Shown: piece after piece, positions 25,535 through 35,377 of the stretch
How positions within the stretch are numbered: position 1 is the stretch's first letter
Layout: each line of letters begins with the position of its first letter
Source of the DNA: Sphingomonas beigongshangi
Lineage (GTDB): Bacteria > Pseudomonadota > Alphaproteobacteria > Sphingomonadales > Sphingomonadaceae
DNA length: 64,000 nucleotides
Assembly: GCF_016820445.1 (NCBI RefSeq)
Contig: NZ_JADHDT010000001.1
Span: 434,001 to 498,000 of the forward strand
Direction of reading: 5' to 3'
Made by a program: the position numbers and the translations under genes
The notes under the pieces: model-generated
Databases searched by the model: none
What the model saw: only the letters and a program-made list of their open reading frames with translations
What the model was told of the DNA's origin: nothing

Positions 25535-25569
25535 AAACGGAGCGGTCTCGGCGAGATTCGCTCCGTTTT
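25535..25569 (+). terminator. Intrinsic terminator after clpA
   Basis: AAACGGAGCG (25535-25544) pairs with CGCTCCGTTT (25559-25568) and continues in a T run. It lies 22 bases after the clpA stop. Confidence 0.85.
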
Positions 25570-25587
25570 CGCCGTATCTTCGTTTGC

Positions 25588-25800
25588 ATGAACACCGACG
25601 GACATGACCCGGGCTGCCCGGACGACGATGATGCATCGCTCGACGATCACGCCTTGTTCGACAATCCAGCGGCGATCCGTCGCCTCGACATGCGCGGTTA
25701 TCGCGACATTACCGCGGGGCGACTGCTCGGAAATGAGGCGGTGACCGTGTGGCTTGGCATGTGGAGCCAGACGGGCGACGAGGCGCCGCGATGTCGCTGA
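25588..25800 (+). CDS. Putative antitoxin-like small acidic protein
   Basis: A 70-residue protein with an Asp-rich N-terminus (PDDDDASLDDHALFD) and a second half MRGYRDITAGRLLGNEAVTVWL. It overlaps the next gene, a ParE/RelE-like toxin, by 10 bases, the usual coupling of a type II antitoxin with its toxin. I do not recognise the fold: no ribbon-helix-helix, AbrB or Phd motif is evident. The antitoxin role is inferred from position, size and acidity alone. Confidence 0.55.
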   Translation: MNTDGHDPGCPDDDDASLDDHALFDNPAAIRRLDMRGYRDITAGRLLGNEAVTVWLGMWSQTGDEAPRCR

Positions 25801-26048
25801 TCTGGACGGAAGGGGCCGTCACCGATCTGGAACACGTTCGCCGCTACCTGCGCGCCATCGGGGGCGGCGGCGAACTGCGGCTGGCATGGGCGATCGTGGA
25901 TACGAGCCGGCGGCTCGACGCAGCGCCGATCCATACCGACGGATGCCATGATGTCCCGCTCCTTGCCCCGTTCGTGCTGCGTGTCCATGGCGAAGGACCC
26001 ACGGCGTTCGTCCTGGCCGTGAGGCAATGCGGCAGCCCTCTCCGCTGA
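25791..26048 (+). CDS. RelE/ParE-family toxin-like protein
   Basis: An 85-residue protein opening SLIWTEGAVTDLEHVRRYLRAI, the ParE/RelE N-terminal helix pattern (W-x-x-x-A-x-x-D-L), followed by beta strands ending in FVLRVHGEGPTAFVLAVRQ. ParE toxins poison DNA gyrase and RelE toxins cut mRNA at the ribosome; the missing C-terminal catalytic residues of RelE make the ParE type or an inactive form more likely. The typical Arg in the YR-V-Y strand is only partly kept. It overlaps the preceding small acidic gene by 10 bases. Confidence 0.6.
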   Translation: MSLIWTEGAVTDLEHVRRYLRAIGGGGELRLAWAIVDTSRRLDAAPIHTDGCHDVPLLAPFVLRVHGEGPTAFVLAVRQCGSPLR

Positions 26049-26146
26049 CGCGCCGCGGCGCGCTGCGCTGGACGCCTCCGAAAAGCTCCACAGGCGTTGG
26101 GTGCGCCTCGGCCGCACTCCACGCATCAGCTTGTCCTGTTGCCGCG

Positions 26147-26154
26147 TTAACCAT
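26147..26154 (+). promoter_or_regulatory. CtrA-like half-site upstream of the diguanylate cyclase
   Basis: TTAACCAT, the common CtrA half-site of alphaproteobacteria, lies 32 bases before the start at 26186. The second half of the full TTAA-N7-TTAA site reads TTGG, so it is a half-site only. Tentative. Confidence 0.35.
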
Positions 26155-26185
26155 TGCTTGGTGAACCCGCCGTATCGCCAATGCG

Positions 26186-27862
26186 ATGTCGGTGAACATT
26201 GCCTTGTCACGACTGTTCGCGCTGCTGGGGGCGCTGACCCTGTTCGCATGCCCGATGCCCGCCATGGCGATGCCGGGCAAGCCGGTCGCGACCTGTGTGA
26301 CGCGCGCGCGTCCCGGTGACACGCCGGCACGCCTGTTCGCCCATACCGCCCGGTTCGACTGCAAGGGGCCGCAGAATGCGTACGGCTCTGGCGATTTCTG
26401 GATATTGTCGCAGAAGCTCGGCCCGCTGCCCAAAGGCGCGGCGACGGTTCGGTTCGCAAGCACGTGGCAGCACGGCGTCGCGCTCTATATCCTGTATGCC
26501 GACGGCCATATCCGACGCACCGGCTTCGACAGCCGCACTGCTGGCCGCGCGCTGATGCTGGGCGCGACATTCCAGCTGATCGTTCCGCCGCGGCAGGCGC
26601 CCCCCACCCGCTTGCTGTGGCATGTCCGCGGATCGTTGAACCTGCGCGGCATCGTCAATGGCCCGCTCGTCGGCAACTATACCGACAGTGCCCGATACGA
26701 ACTCGCAATGGCGGCGCTCTACGCGGCGTTCGCGGGCATGTGCATCGCGCTCCTGATCTACAATCTCGCGCTGTGGGCAGCGCTGCGCCAGGCTTTCCAG
26801 CCGGCCTATTGCCTGATGGTCCTGTGCCTGCTCGGCTATGCGTTCAGTTCGTCCGGCCTGCTGGGACAGATCACCGCGATCGACAACAACGATCGCATGC
26901 GGTTGAATTATCTGCTGCTGGCCGCCGCGGCGACCGCGGCCGTCACCTTTGCGCGCACCTTCTTCGAACGGCGCGTCTTCGATGGCTGGTTGCGCCCGGC
27001 CAGCACCGCGGTCGGGCTCGGCGTGCTGGCGACCGCCTCGGCATTCGCGCTGCTCTCCCCGCGTTTTGCCGTCGCGATCAACCTCGCGGTGAACCTGTCC
27101 TATCTCCTGCTCATCGGACTTGTCGGGGCCGTGCTCTGGCGCGCGTGGCGGGTGCGCAGCAACCATCTCTGGATCTTCGCGATCGCATGGGGCGCGCCCG
27201 TCGCCCTCTGTTCGGTGCGCGTGCTCGCTGCGATGAACGTCATCGGCTGGCATTGGTGGATCGATCAGTCGACGTTGCTGGCGATGGCACTGGAAGCGTC
27301 CTTGTCGTCTTTTGGCGTCGCCTACCGCATCCGTCTTCTCAGCGTTGAGCGCGATGTCGCGCGCGAGCAGGAGATCGCCGCTCGCCTGCTGGCCGCAACC
27401 GATCCCCTGACGGGACTGCTCAACCGCCGCGCATTCCTCGAACAGGCCATCGGCAGAGAGGGCGACCAGCAGCTCGTCATCGCGGACATCGATCATTTCA
27501 AGGCGGTCAACGAGACGATCGGCCACGACGGGGGCGACGAGGTGTTGCGACGCGTCGCGCGGGCTTTGGTAAGCGTGGCACCGCCGGGCGCCCTGGTGGC
27601 GCGATTCGGCGGTGAGGAATTCGCGCTGCTCGTGCCCGCCGCGTCCGGCTTCGACGCCGACCGGGCGCTCGACGCGATGCGGGCGGAACGGATGCCTTTC
27701 GACCTCACCGTCACCGCAAGCATCGGCACCTGCAACGGCCCCCTGGTACGCGAAACGGACTGGAAAGCCCTTTACCGCTGTGCCGATCGCGCGCTCTTCG
27801 AAGCGAAGGCGGCAGGCCGCGACCGGGTTCGCGACGCCGCGCGGCTTTACTCCGCCGCCTAG
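26186..27862 (+). CDS. Membrane-bound diguanylate cyclase (7TM-type sensor, GGDEF)
   Basis: A 558-residue protein: signal peptide (about 1-28), a periplasmic beta-rich sensor (about 30-175, 7TMR-DISM extracellular-like), seven predicted helices (about 180-385), a short coil, and a C-terminal GGDEF domain. The active-site motif is GGEEF in VARFGGEEFALL, and upstream NRRAFL plus DIDHFKAVNETIGHDGGDEVL complete the metal and GTP site, so it should make cyclic di-GMP. The inhibitory RxxD I-site five residues before GGEEF is absent, suggesting no product feedback. No EAL domain is present. Confidence 0.92.
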   Translation: MSVNIALSRLFALLGALTLFACPMPAMAMPGKPVATCVTRARPGDTPARLFAHTARFDCKGPQNAYGSGDFWILSQKLGPLPKGAATVRFASTWQHGVALYILYADGHIRRTGFDSRTAGRALMLGATFQLIVPPRQAPPTRLLWHVRGSLNLRGIVNGPLVGNYTDSARYELAMAALYAAFAGMCIALLIYNLALWAALRQAFQPAYCLMVLCLLGYAFSSSGLLGQITAIDNNDRMRLNYLLLAAAATAAVTFARTFFERRVFDGWLRPASTAVGLGVLATASAFALLSPRFAVAINLAVNLSYLLLIGLVGAVLWRAWRVRSNHLWIFAIAWGAPVALCSVRVLAAMNVIGWHWWIDQSTLLAMALEASLSSFGVAYRIRLLSVERDVAREQEIAARLLAATDPLTGLLNRRAFLEQAIGREGDQQLVIADIDHFKAVNETIGHDGGDEVLRRVARALVSVAPPGALVARFGGEEFALLVPAASGFDADRALDAMRAERMPFDLTVTASIGTCNGPLVRETDWKALYRCADRALFEAKAAGRDRVRDAARLYSAA

Positions 27863-27911
27863 TGTGCGATCCAGCATAGCTGGATCGTCCACGCACGTGG
27901 ATCACACTCTA
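27861..27911. repeat. Structured repeat with three-way-junction potential, copy 1
   Basis: AGTGTG (27861-27866) pairs with CACACT (27903-27908), enclosing a perfect hairpin GATCCAGC/GCTGGATC (27868-27886) and a short one CCACG/CGTGG (27889-27900). The 16-base block CCACGCACGTGGATCA at 27889-27904 recurs at 61628-61643. It overlaps the stop codon of the diguanylate cyclase. Confidence 0.6.
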
Positions 27912-27967
27912 AACTACTGGCCTTAAATTCGCGTCGATGCTAGCGTTCGCAGCCGGGAGACACGCGG

Positions 27968-28162
27968 ATGAGCGACCGGCGGAAGATTGCAATTGGGGTG
28001 GGCGTTGCCATCGCGATTCTCGCCGTGCGCCACCCGACCGCGGACATTCGCGTCATCACGCACGACATGGCCGATCCAACGCCCCACCGGATGCAGGCCG
28101 CGATCGACTTCGGCCTCGTCGGCGTTTCGATCCTCTACACCTGGACCCAGCGCCTGCGCTGA
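27968..28162 (+). CDS. Small hypothetical membrane protein
   Basis: A 64-residue protein with two short hydrophobic stretches (KIAIGVGVAIAILAV and IDFGLVGVSILYTW) separated by a polar middle, and a basic C-terminus. Codon use fits the neighbours. No family recognised. It is convergent with the aldehyde dehydrogenase, 4 bases apart at the ends. Confidence 0.55.
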   Translation: MSDRRKIAIGVGVAIAILAVRHPTADIRVITHDMADPTPHRMQAAIDFGLVGVSILYTWTQRLR

Positions 28163-28166
28163 CCGA

Positions 28167-29525
28167 TCAGCCGAAAACCGTCTTCAGGTTCATGAACTCG
28201 TGCAGGCCATAGGGCCCGAGTTCCCGACCGTGACCGGAGCGCTTGATCCCGCCGAAGGGCGCTTCGGGTGACGAGGCGAGCATGGCGTTGACCGCGGTCA
28301 TGCCCGCCGCGATGTCGCGCTCGAACCGTTCCCGCTCTGCGGCGTCGTTCGTCCAGACCGAGGATCCGAGGCCGAAGGGCACGTCGTTGGCAAGGGCGAT
28401 GGCGGCATCGATATCATCCGCCCTGAACACCATCGCGACGGGGCCGAACAGCTCCTCCTGCGCGGCCGGATGATCGATCGGAACATCGACCAGCACGCCC
28501 GCCGACATATAGGCCCCCTTGCCTGGAAGCGCCTCTCCGCCGAACAGCAGCCGGCCGCCCGCCTGCTGGATGGCGGCGAGCTGGTCAAGCGTCGTCTGCC
28601 GCTGCTCCTCGCTGGACAAGGGGCCCATGTCCGTGTCGCTCGCCATCGGATCGCCCGCCTTCACCGCGCGCATCGCGGCGGAAAAGCGGTCGAGAAACGC
28701 GTCGTAGACATCGGCATGGACGATCATGCGCTTGGCGCAGATGCACGACTGGCCGGTGTTCTGCACGCGCGCCTTGACGGCCTGGGCGACAGCCTTGTCG
28801 AGATCGGCGGACGGCATGACGATGAACGGGTCGGAGCCGCCGAGCTCGAGCACCACCTTCTTGAGGTTGCGTCCCGCGGCCTCCGCGACCTTCATGCCCG
28901 CGCCCTCGCTGCCGGTCAGCGTGACGGCGACGATCCGCGGGTCGTCGATCAGCGCCTGCACCTTGTCCGAACGGATCGCGAGATTCTGGAACAGTCCGGC
29001 GGGTGCGCCGGCCGCGATGATCGTTTCCTCGATGGCGGCGGCACACCCCTGCGTGATCGAGGCGTGTTTGAGCAGCCCGACATTCCCCGCCATGATCGTC
29101 GGCGCGACGAAGCGGATGACCTGCCAATAAGGGAAGTTCCACGGCATGACCGCCAGCACCGGCCCCATCGGCAGCCAGCGGGCCGTCGCCGGGCCGGATG
29201 CCGTCTCGAACGACTTGGGCGCCAGCATCGACGGCCCTTCCTGCGCATAATGACGGAAGGCGGCGGCACATTTCTCGACTTCGGCGATCGCGGAAGAGAG
29301 GGTCTTGCCCATTTCGCGCGTCGCGATCTCCGCGAGCCGCCGCTTGTCCGCCTCGAACGCTTCCGCGATCCGTTCGAGCAGATCGGTACGCTCGTCATAG
29401 GAGGACACGCGCCACGTCGCGAACGTCGCCGCGGCGCGCGCGATCCGCGCCTCTACCGCGTCGGCGGTCATTTCTGGAATCGGAGTTCCGGCCTCGCCGG
29501 TCGCGGGATTGATGCTGGTGAACAT
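28167..29525 (-). CDS. NAD(P)-dependent succinate-semialdehyde dehydrogenase family protein
   Basis: A 452-residue aldehyde dehydrogenase. It has MPWNFPYWQVIRF (cofactor binding), LTGSEGAG, the general base Glu in VLELGGSDPF and the nucleophile Cys in NTGQSCICAKR. The length and the MFTSINPATGE start match the Sad/YneI-type succinate-semialdehyde dehydrogenases, which oxidise succinate semialdehyde to succinate at the end of GABA or arginine breakdown. No GABA transaminase is beside it, so another short aldehyde is possible. Divergent from xseB, 60 bp between starts. Confidence 0.9.
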   Translation of the reverse strand: MFTSINPATGEAGTPIPEMTADAVEARIARAAATFATWRVSSYDERTDLLERIAEAFEADKRRLAEIATREMGKTLSSAIAEVEKCAAAFRHYAQEGPSMLAPKSFETASGPATARWLPMGPVLAVMPWNFPYWQVIRFVAPTIMAGNVGLLKHASITQGCAAAIEETIIAAGAPAGLFQNLAIRSDKVQALIDDPRIVAVTLTGSEGAGMKVAEAAGRNLKKVVLELGGSDPFIVMPSADLDKAVAQAVKARVQNTGQSCICAKRMIVHADVYDAFLDRFSAAMRAVKAGDPMASDTDMGPLSSEEQRQTTLDQLAAIQQAGGRLLFGGEALPGKGAYMSAGVLVDVPIDHPAAQEELFGPVAMVFRADDIDAAIALANDVPFGLGSSVWTNDAAERERFERDIAAGMTAVNAMLASSPEAPFGGIKRSGHGRELGPYGLHEFMNLKTVFG

Positions 29526-29585
29526 GCGTCGGCGAACGCTTGGAATGCTTGCCCGATCCCGCGCCCTGCCGCATAGCGCGTCCCC

Positions 29586-29825
29586 ATGGATACGCCGATC
29601 GAGAGCCTGTCGTTCGAGGAAGCCCTCAAGGAGCTGGAACGCATCGTGTCCAGACTCGAGAGCGGGGAAGCCAGCCTGGACGAATCGATCGCGCTGTACG
29701 AACGCGGTGATCGCCTTCGCCAGCGCTGCGCGGAGCGGCTCGACGCCGCCCAGGCCCGGATCGAGGCGATACGCCTCGACGCGGAGGGCAAGGCCGCCGG
29801 TACGCGTCCCTTTGCCGCGGGCTGA
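29586..29825 (+). CDS. xseB: Exodeoxyribonuclease VII small subunit
   Basis: A 79-residue protein with the XseB signature SFEEALKELERIVSRLESGEASLDESIALYERG. With XseA it forms the nuclease that digests single-stranded DNA in repair; xseA is not in this window. It opens a tight operon: ispA begins 4 bases after its stop. The xseB-ispA order is conserved in many proteobacteria. Confidence 0.97.
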   Translation: MDTPIESLSFEEALKELERIVSRLESGEASLDESIALYERGDRLRQRCAERLDAAQARIEAIRLDAEGKAAGTRPFAAG

Positions 29826-29829
29826 GCCG

Positions 29830-30735
29830 ATGGCCGCCGCCCCGCTCCACCCCACGCTCGCGACCGCCCTGGCCGAGGTGGCGACGGATATCGACTGGCG
29901 TTTCGACCGGCTGCTGGCGGTGCCCGACGACGCGCGCGCCGACCTGTACCGCGCGATGCGCCACGCCGCGATCGGCGGCGGCAAGCGACTGCGCCCGTTG
30001 CTCGTCCGCGCCACGGCCGATCTGTTCGGCGTGTCGCGGGCATGTTCGGGAGAGGTCGCGGCAGCGATCGAGGCGATCCACGTCTATTCACTGATCCATG
30101 ACGATCTGCCCGCGATGGACGACGACGACCTGCGCCGTGGCAAGCCGACGGTGCACAAGGCGTTCGACGAGGCCACCGCCATCCTCGCCGGCGATTGCCT
30201 GCACGCGCTGGCGTTCGAGGTGCTGGCGGAGCCGGCGACGCATCCCGACCCCTTCGTCCGCGCGGAACTGGTGATGGCCGTGGCGCACGCCTCGGGCCCA
30301 TCGGGCATGGCCGGCGGCCAGATGATGGACCTGGTCGCAGAACGCTCGCGCTTCGACCTGGCGACGGTCACCCGGCTGCAGCAGATGAAGACGGGCGCGC
30401 TGATCTCCGTCTCGGTCGAGGCGGGGATGATCCTGGGCCGCGTGCCCGTCGACGGTCGTCGCGCACTGCGCGGATATGCCCACGACCTCGGCCTCGCTTT
30501 CCAGATCGCCGACGACCTGCTCGACGCGGAAGGCGATGAGGAGGCGGCTGGCAAAAGGCTGCGCAAGGATGCGGACGCGGGCAAGGAAACCTTCCTGACG
30601 CTGCTCGGAATCGAGCGCGCGCGCGAGCAATGCGCGATGCTGGTCGACCAGGCGATCGCGCATCTCAAGGGCCATGGCGCCGAGGCCGACGTGCTGCGCG
30701 AACTGGCCCGCTACGTCGTCGCGCGCGATCGGTAA
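29830..30735 (+). CDS. ispA: Farnesyl diphosphate synthase
   Basis: A 301-residue class I trans-prenyltransferase that condenses DMAPP and two IPP into farnesyl diphosphate for quinones, bactoprenol and carotenoids. The first aspartate-rich motif is DDLPAMDDDDLRRG, the second FQIADDLLDAEGD, with GGGKRLRP and GGQMMDL between and before them. The start at 29830 follows xseB after 4 bases, so translation is probably coupled. coaD begins 11 bases after the stop. Confidence 0.96.
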   Translation: MAAAPLHPTLATALAEVATDIDWRFDRLLAVPDDARADLYRAMRHAAIGGGKRLRPLLVRATADLFGVSRACSGEVAAAIEAIHVYSLIHDDLPAMDDDDLRRGKPTVHKAFDEATAILAGDCLHALAFEVLAEPATHPDPFVRAELVMAVAHASGPSGMAGGQMMDLVAERSRFDLATVTRLQQMKTGALISVSVEAGMILGRVPVDGRRALRGYAHDLGLAFQIADDLLDAEGDEEAAGKRLRKDADAGKETFLTLLGIERAREQCAMLVDQAIAHLKGHGAEADVLRELARYVVARDR

Positions 30736-30746
30736 GGACGAGCCCC

Positions 30747-31253
30747 ATGACCAGCCGCATCGGCGTCTATCCCGGGACCTTCGACCCCATCACGCTGGGC
30801 CATATGGACATCATCCGGCGCGGCGCGAAGCTGGTCGACAAGCTGGTGATCGGCGTGACCACCAACCCGTCCAAGTCGCCGATGTTCACGCTGGACGAGC
30901 GGATGGCGATGGTGCGGCGCGAGGTCGAGGATATCGCGGGGGCGATCGAGGTCGTCGCATTCGATTCGCTGCTGATGGATTTCGCAGAGCGCGAGGGCGC
31001 CAAGGTGATCGTTCGCGGCCTCCGCGCGGTGGCCGATTTCGAATATGAGTATCAGATGGCCGGCATGAACCAGCAGATCAATCCGCGGGTCGAGACGGTG
31101 TTCCTGATGGCGGATGTCGCGCTGCAGCCGATCGCAAGCCGCCTGGTCAAGGAGATCGCGCTGTTCGGGGGCCCGATCGCGCGCTTCGTCACGCCGCAGG
31201 TCTGCGAGGAGGTCGTCGCGCGCGTCAAGACCATGGGTCAAAAGGGTAGCTGA
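30747..31253 (+). CDS. coaD: Phosphopantetheine adenylyltransferase
   Basis: A 168-residue nucleotidyltransferase that joins 4'-phosphopantetheine and ATP to dephospho-CoA, the penultimate step of CoA synthesis. The N-terminal YPGTFDPITLGHMDII holds the T-x-x-H signature, IVRGLRAVADFEYEYQMA binds substrate, and IASRLVKEIA is this protein's version of the ISSxLVKE phosphate loop. Length is normal for CoaD. It lies inside the xseB-ispA-coaD-cyclophilin-queA-tgt run; there is a 100-bp gap to the cyclophilin gene. Confidence 0.96.
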   Translation: MTSRIGVYPGTFDPITLGHMDIIRRGAKLVDKLVIGVTTNPSKSPMFTLDERMAMVRREVEDIAGAIEVVAFDSLLMDFAEREGAKVIVRGLRAVADFEYEYQMAGMNQQINPRVETVFLMADVALQPIASRLVKEIALFGGPIARFVTPQVCEEVVARVKTMGQKGS

Positions 31254-31353
31254 CCGCCCCTCGTCCAGCGAGAGGCTGCCGCCCCCGCAACGTTCAGTTT
31301 GGTGCAACCCGCATTCTGGTCTAAGTCGCCGCCATCACCTGGATAGGATTTCC

Positions 31354-32055
31354 ATGCGCGCGTTCGCCCGTTCCCTTGCGTTGACCACCCTGTGCCTCGC
31401 GACCGCGCCGGTCGCGGCGCAGGTCATCGAAGCCAATGTCGCCGGCCGGGAGACTCCGCCGCCGATCACCGACAAGCAGAACCTCTGGCTGCTCGACCTG
31501 TCCGACGGCGGTCGGGTCACGATCTGGCTGCGCCCCGACGTCGCGCCCAAGATGGTCGAGCGGATCAAGACGCTGACCCGGCAGCATTTCTATGACGGCC
31601 TCGTCTTTCACCGGGTGATCGACGGCTTCATGGCGCAGGGTGGCGACCCGAAGGGTGACGGCACCGGCGGCTCGACGCTGCCCAACGTCCCATCCGAATT
31701 TAATTACCTGCCGCACGTCCGCGGGGCCGTGTCGGCGGCACGGGCGGACGACCCGAACAGCGCCAACAGCCAGTTCTTCATCGTCTTCCAGCCCAAGCTG
31801 AACCTCGACAAGAAATATACGGTCTTCGGCCGCGTCATCGACGGTATGCAATATGTCGACGGGATCGAGCGCGGCGAGCCGCCCTCGGACCCGACCAAGA
31901 TCGTCCATGCCTATATCGCCGCGGACGATCCCCCGCCCTACGTCAATGTACCCGCCCCCGCGCCGGTCAGCCTCGGGGCACCGGTGACGCTGCCCGGTTC
32001 GGGTGCTCCCGCCGGCAAGTCGGCGCCCAAGAAGGTGGCACCGAAGGCGAAGTGA
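31354..32055 (+). CDS. Exported peptidyl-prolyl cis-trans isomerase (cyclophilin)
   Basis: A 233-residue cyclophilin with a signal peptide (about 1-22, ending PVAAQ). Core motifs are [22 protein letters not shown] and [13 protein letters not shown], close to the classical cyclophilin active site, plus [12 protein letters not shown]. The C-terminus is a Pro/Lys-rich tail. It should accelerate proline isomerisation during periplasmic folding. Its stop overlaps the GTG start of queA by four bases (GTGA), giving translational coupling. Confidence 0.94.
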   Translation: MRAFARSLALTTLCLATAPVAAQVIEANVAGRETPPPITDKQNLWLLDLSDGGRVTIWLRPDVAPKMVERIKTLTRQHFYDGLVFHRVIDGFMAQGGDPKGDGTGGSTLPNVPSEFNYLPHVRGAVSAARADDPNSANSQFFIVFQPKLNLDKKYTVFGRVIDGMQYVDGIERGEPPSDPTKIVHAYIAADDPPPYVNVPAPAPVSLGAPVTLPGSGAPAGKSAPKKVAPKAK

Positions 32056-33083
32056 GGGTCGAACTCTTCGATTTCGCGCTACCGCCGGAGAATATCGCGC
32101 TGCGCCCAGCCTCGCCGCGCGACGCGGCGCGGATGCTTGTTCTCGACGGCGACGCGACGCGCGATGCCCATGTCCGCGACCTGCCGGCGCAGCTGCGCGC
32201 GGGCGACTGCCTCGTGTTCAACGATACGCGGGTGATCCCGGCGCAGCTGGAGGGTCGGCGCGGCGACGCGAGCATCGGCGCGACGCTGCACAAGCGCGAG
32301 GGGCTGCGACGCTGGCGCGCGTTCATCCGCAACGCCAAGCGGCTACGCGAGGGCGACGCGATCGACTTCGGCGCCGGCGTCTCCGCCACCGCCAGCGACC
32401 GGGCGGAGGATGGCAGCTTCGCACTCGATTTCGCCGGCGACGAGCCGGTCGAACAGCTGCTGGAGCGTGCGGGGCGCATGCCGTTGCCCCCCTATATCGC
32501 CGCCAAGCGGCCGACCGACGCGCGCGACGCGGACGATTATCAGACGATGTTCGCCGCCGAGCCGGGTGCGGTGGCGGCGCCTACGGCCGCGCTGCACTTC
32601 ACGCCGGACCTGCTCGCGCGCCTCGACGCCGCCGGGATCGGGCACGAGACGCTGACGCTGCACGTCGGGGCGGGCACCTTCCTTCCGGTGAAGGCGGAGG
32701 ATACGGACGCACACCGGATGCATACCGAATGGGGGCGCATCGATGCGGCGACCGCCGATCGGCTGAATGCGGTGCGCGCGCGCGGCGGCCGCGTGATTGC
32801 CGTCGGCACCACGTCGCTGCGCCTGCTCGAAAGCGCCGCCCGCGACGACGACACGATTGCACCGTTCGAGGGCGACACCGCGATCTTCATCACGCCGGGC
32901 TACCGGTTCCGCGCGATCGACGGGCTGATGACCAATTTCCATCTGCCCAAGAGCACGCTGTTCATGCTCGTATCGGCGCTGATGGGACTGGAGCGGATGC
33001 AGGCGGCCTATGCGCATGCGATCGCGAGCGGCTACCGATTCTACAGCTACGGCGATTCGTCGCTCCTCCTGCCGCCACGGTGA
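32052..33083 (+). CDS. queA: S-adenosylmethionine:tRNA ribosyltransferase-isomerase
   Basis: Adds the epoxycyclopentanediol ring to 7-aminomethyl-7-deazaguanine in tRNA, giving epoxyqueuosine. The 343-residue protein starts at GTG 32052, overlapping the cyclophilin stop, and opens [20 protein letters not shown]. Family motifs include [30 protein letters not shown] and the terminal [16 protein letters not shown] with YGDSSLLL. It ends in another GTGA overlap with the EF-hand gene. tgt, the earlier enzyme of the same pathway, is encoded 666 bp downstream. Confidence 0.97.
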   Translation: MRVELFDFALPPENIALRPASPRDAARMLVLDGDATRDAHVRDLPAQLRAGDCLVFNDTRVIPAQLEGRRGDASIGATLHKREGLRRWRAFIRNAKRLREGDAIDFGAGVSATASDRAEDGSFALDFAGDEPVEQLLERAGRMPLPPYIAAKRPTDARDADDYQTMFAAEPGAVAAPTAALHFTPDLLARLDAAGIGHETLTLHVGAGTFLPVKAEDTDAHRMHTEWGRIDAATADRLNAVRARGGRVIAVGTTSLRLLESAARDDDTIAPFEGDTAIFITPGYRFRAIDGLMTNFHLPKSTLFMLVSALMGLERMQAAYAHAIASGYRFYSYGDSSLLLPPR

Positions 33084-33562
33084 CCCCCATGCTGCTCGCG
33101 CTGCTGCTCCAGGCCCAGGTTTCGGCCGCGCCCGTCCCGACGCAGCCGCCGACGCAGCCACAGCCGCCCGCGACCTTCGTCGTCGAGCCCGCGGCGATGG
33201 CGATCGTCGCCTGGGACGCGGACGGCGACGGCCGCACGACACGCGTGGAAATGCAGGCCGGGGTCCGTCGCAGCTTCGCCGGCGTCGACGGCAGCGCGAC
33301 CGGTTCCATCGGCTATATCGGCTTCGCAGACTGGGCGACGCGGTGGCTGGGCGATCCCAATGCCCTGCCGAGCCCGTTCGAGGTGGATGCGGACGGCGAC
33401 AACCGGATCACGCTGCCGGAGCTGGAGGCGGCCTTCGCGCGCATCTTCGATCGGCTCGACAAGGACCGCGACGGCGCAGTGACGCGCAAGGAGGCGCTGA
33501 CGATCCGCGCCAATGCCGGCATGGCTAACGGGCCGCCGGCGGGACGACGCAAGCGACCCTAG
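33080..33562 (+). CDS. EF-hand domain protein
   Basis: A 160-residue protein with a short hydrophobic start ([14 protein letters not shown], probable signal peptide), a Pro/Gln linker and three calcium-binding-type loops: [24 protein letters not shown] and [12 protein letters not shown], each with the D-x-D-x-D/N-G pattern and terminal Glu. It is probably periplasmic and binds calcium. A GTG at 33080 overlaps the queA stop by four bases; an ATG at 33089 is the alternative. Its place between queA and tgt is unexplained by pathway logic. Confidence 0.87.
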   Translation: MTPMLLALLLQAQVSAAPVPTQPPTQPQPPATFVVEPAAMAIVAWDADGDGRTTRVEMQAGVRRSFAGVDGSATGSIGYIGFADWATRWLGDPNALPSPFEVDADGDNRITLPELEAAFARIFDRLDKDRDGAVTRKEALTIRANAGMANGPPAGRRKRP

Positions 33563-33680
33563 GGGCATTGCGGATCGTCATGCGTCCGCCGTCGCGATGC
33601 CGACGCGATCCGGCCTCCATGCCGCCGCGCGCACGACGCACCGCTTGCCACGCCGTCACGCCGCACGGGTCGCGCCATGA

Positions 33681-34886
<1,206 letters not shown>

Positions 34887-34887
34887 G

Positions 34888-35103
34888 ATGGCCGACCAGC
34901 CGGACGAACAGCCCAACGAGATCTTGGAAGCCGCCGCTGCCGCCAAGGCGCGCGGCGCCGCCGCGGAAACGCGCACCGCGGATCCTGCGAAGACCGGACA
35001 CTGGCCGATGCGGATCATCGGCGTGGGTATCGGGTCGGCCGCGGTGGCCGCGGCGGTGCTGTTCGCCAATTCCGGGCGGAAGAAGGGCAAGACGCGGGGC
35101 TGA
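34888..35103 (+). CDS. Small single-pass membrane protein
   Basis: A 71-residue protein starting 1 base after the tgt stop. It has an acidic, Ala-rich N-terminus, one membrane helix (IIGVGIGSAAVAAAVLFAN) and a Lys/Arg-rich tail (GRKKGKTRG), suggesting a tail in the cytoplasm. Its tight coupling to tgt supports a real gene. No family recognised. Confidence 0.72.
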   Translation: MADQPDEQPNEILEAAAAAKARGAAAETRTADPAKTGHWPMRIIGVGIGSAAVAAAVLFANSGRKKGKTRG

Positions 35104-35107
35104 CGGC

Positions 35108-35198
35108 CGCTCCCCTCCCGCTTGTGGGAGGGGCTGGGGGGTCGGCCTGACCGGGGAAGAAACCACGCCGGATACGTGCGCCGACGCAATACGACGGC
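35108..35198. repeat. Interspersed hairpin repeat, copy 1
   Basis: About 90 bases beginning with a near-perfect hairpin (CCCCTCCCGC, loop TT, then GTGGGAGGGG with one mismatch), then GGCTGGGGG and a conserved CCGGGGAAGAAACCACGCCG block ending near GACGCAATACG. A second copy begins at 35378 with only a handful of differences. The hairpin style is that of REP-like elements in sphingomonads. Confidence 0.8.
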
Positions 35199-35234
35199 CG
35201 ACATCGGACGTCACGACGCGCCCACCCCCGCCCC

Positions 35235-35250
35235 CTCCCGCCAGCGGGAG
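35235..35250. repeat. Related short hairpin
   Basis: CTCCCGC, loop CA, GCGGGAG: a 7-bp perfect stem resembling the core of the two longer repeats on either side. Confidence 0.55.
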
Positions 35251-35377
35251 TGGCGTGATCGGATGTCGGTTGCGCAGGCCGGCGACAGACCTGGTCGGCG
35301 CCGAGATGGCCGCACGCGATGCGGATGCGTTTCGCCGGCTCCATACCCGAGACGAACACAGTGCAGCTCCGACATCC

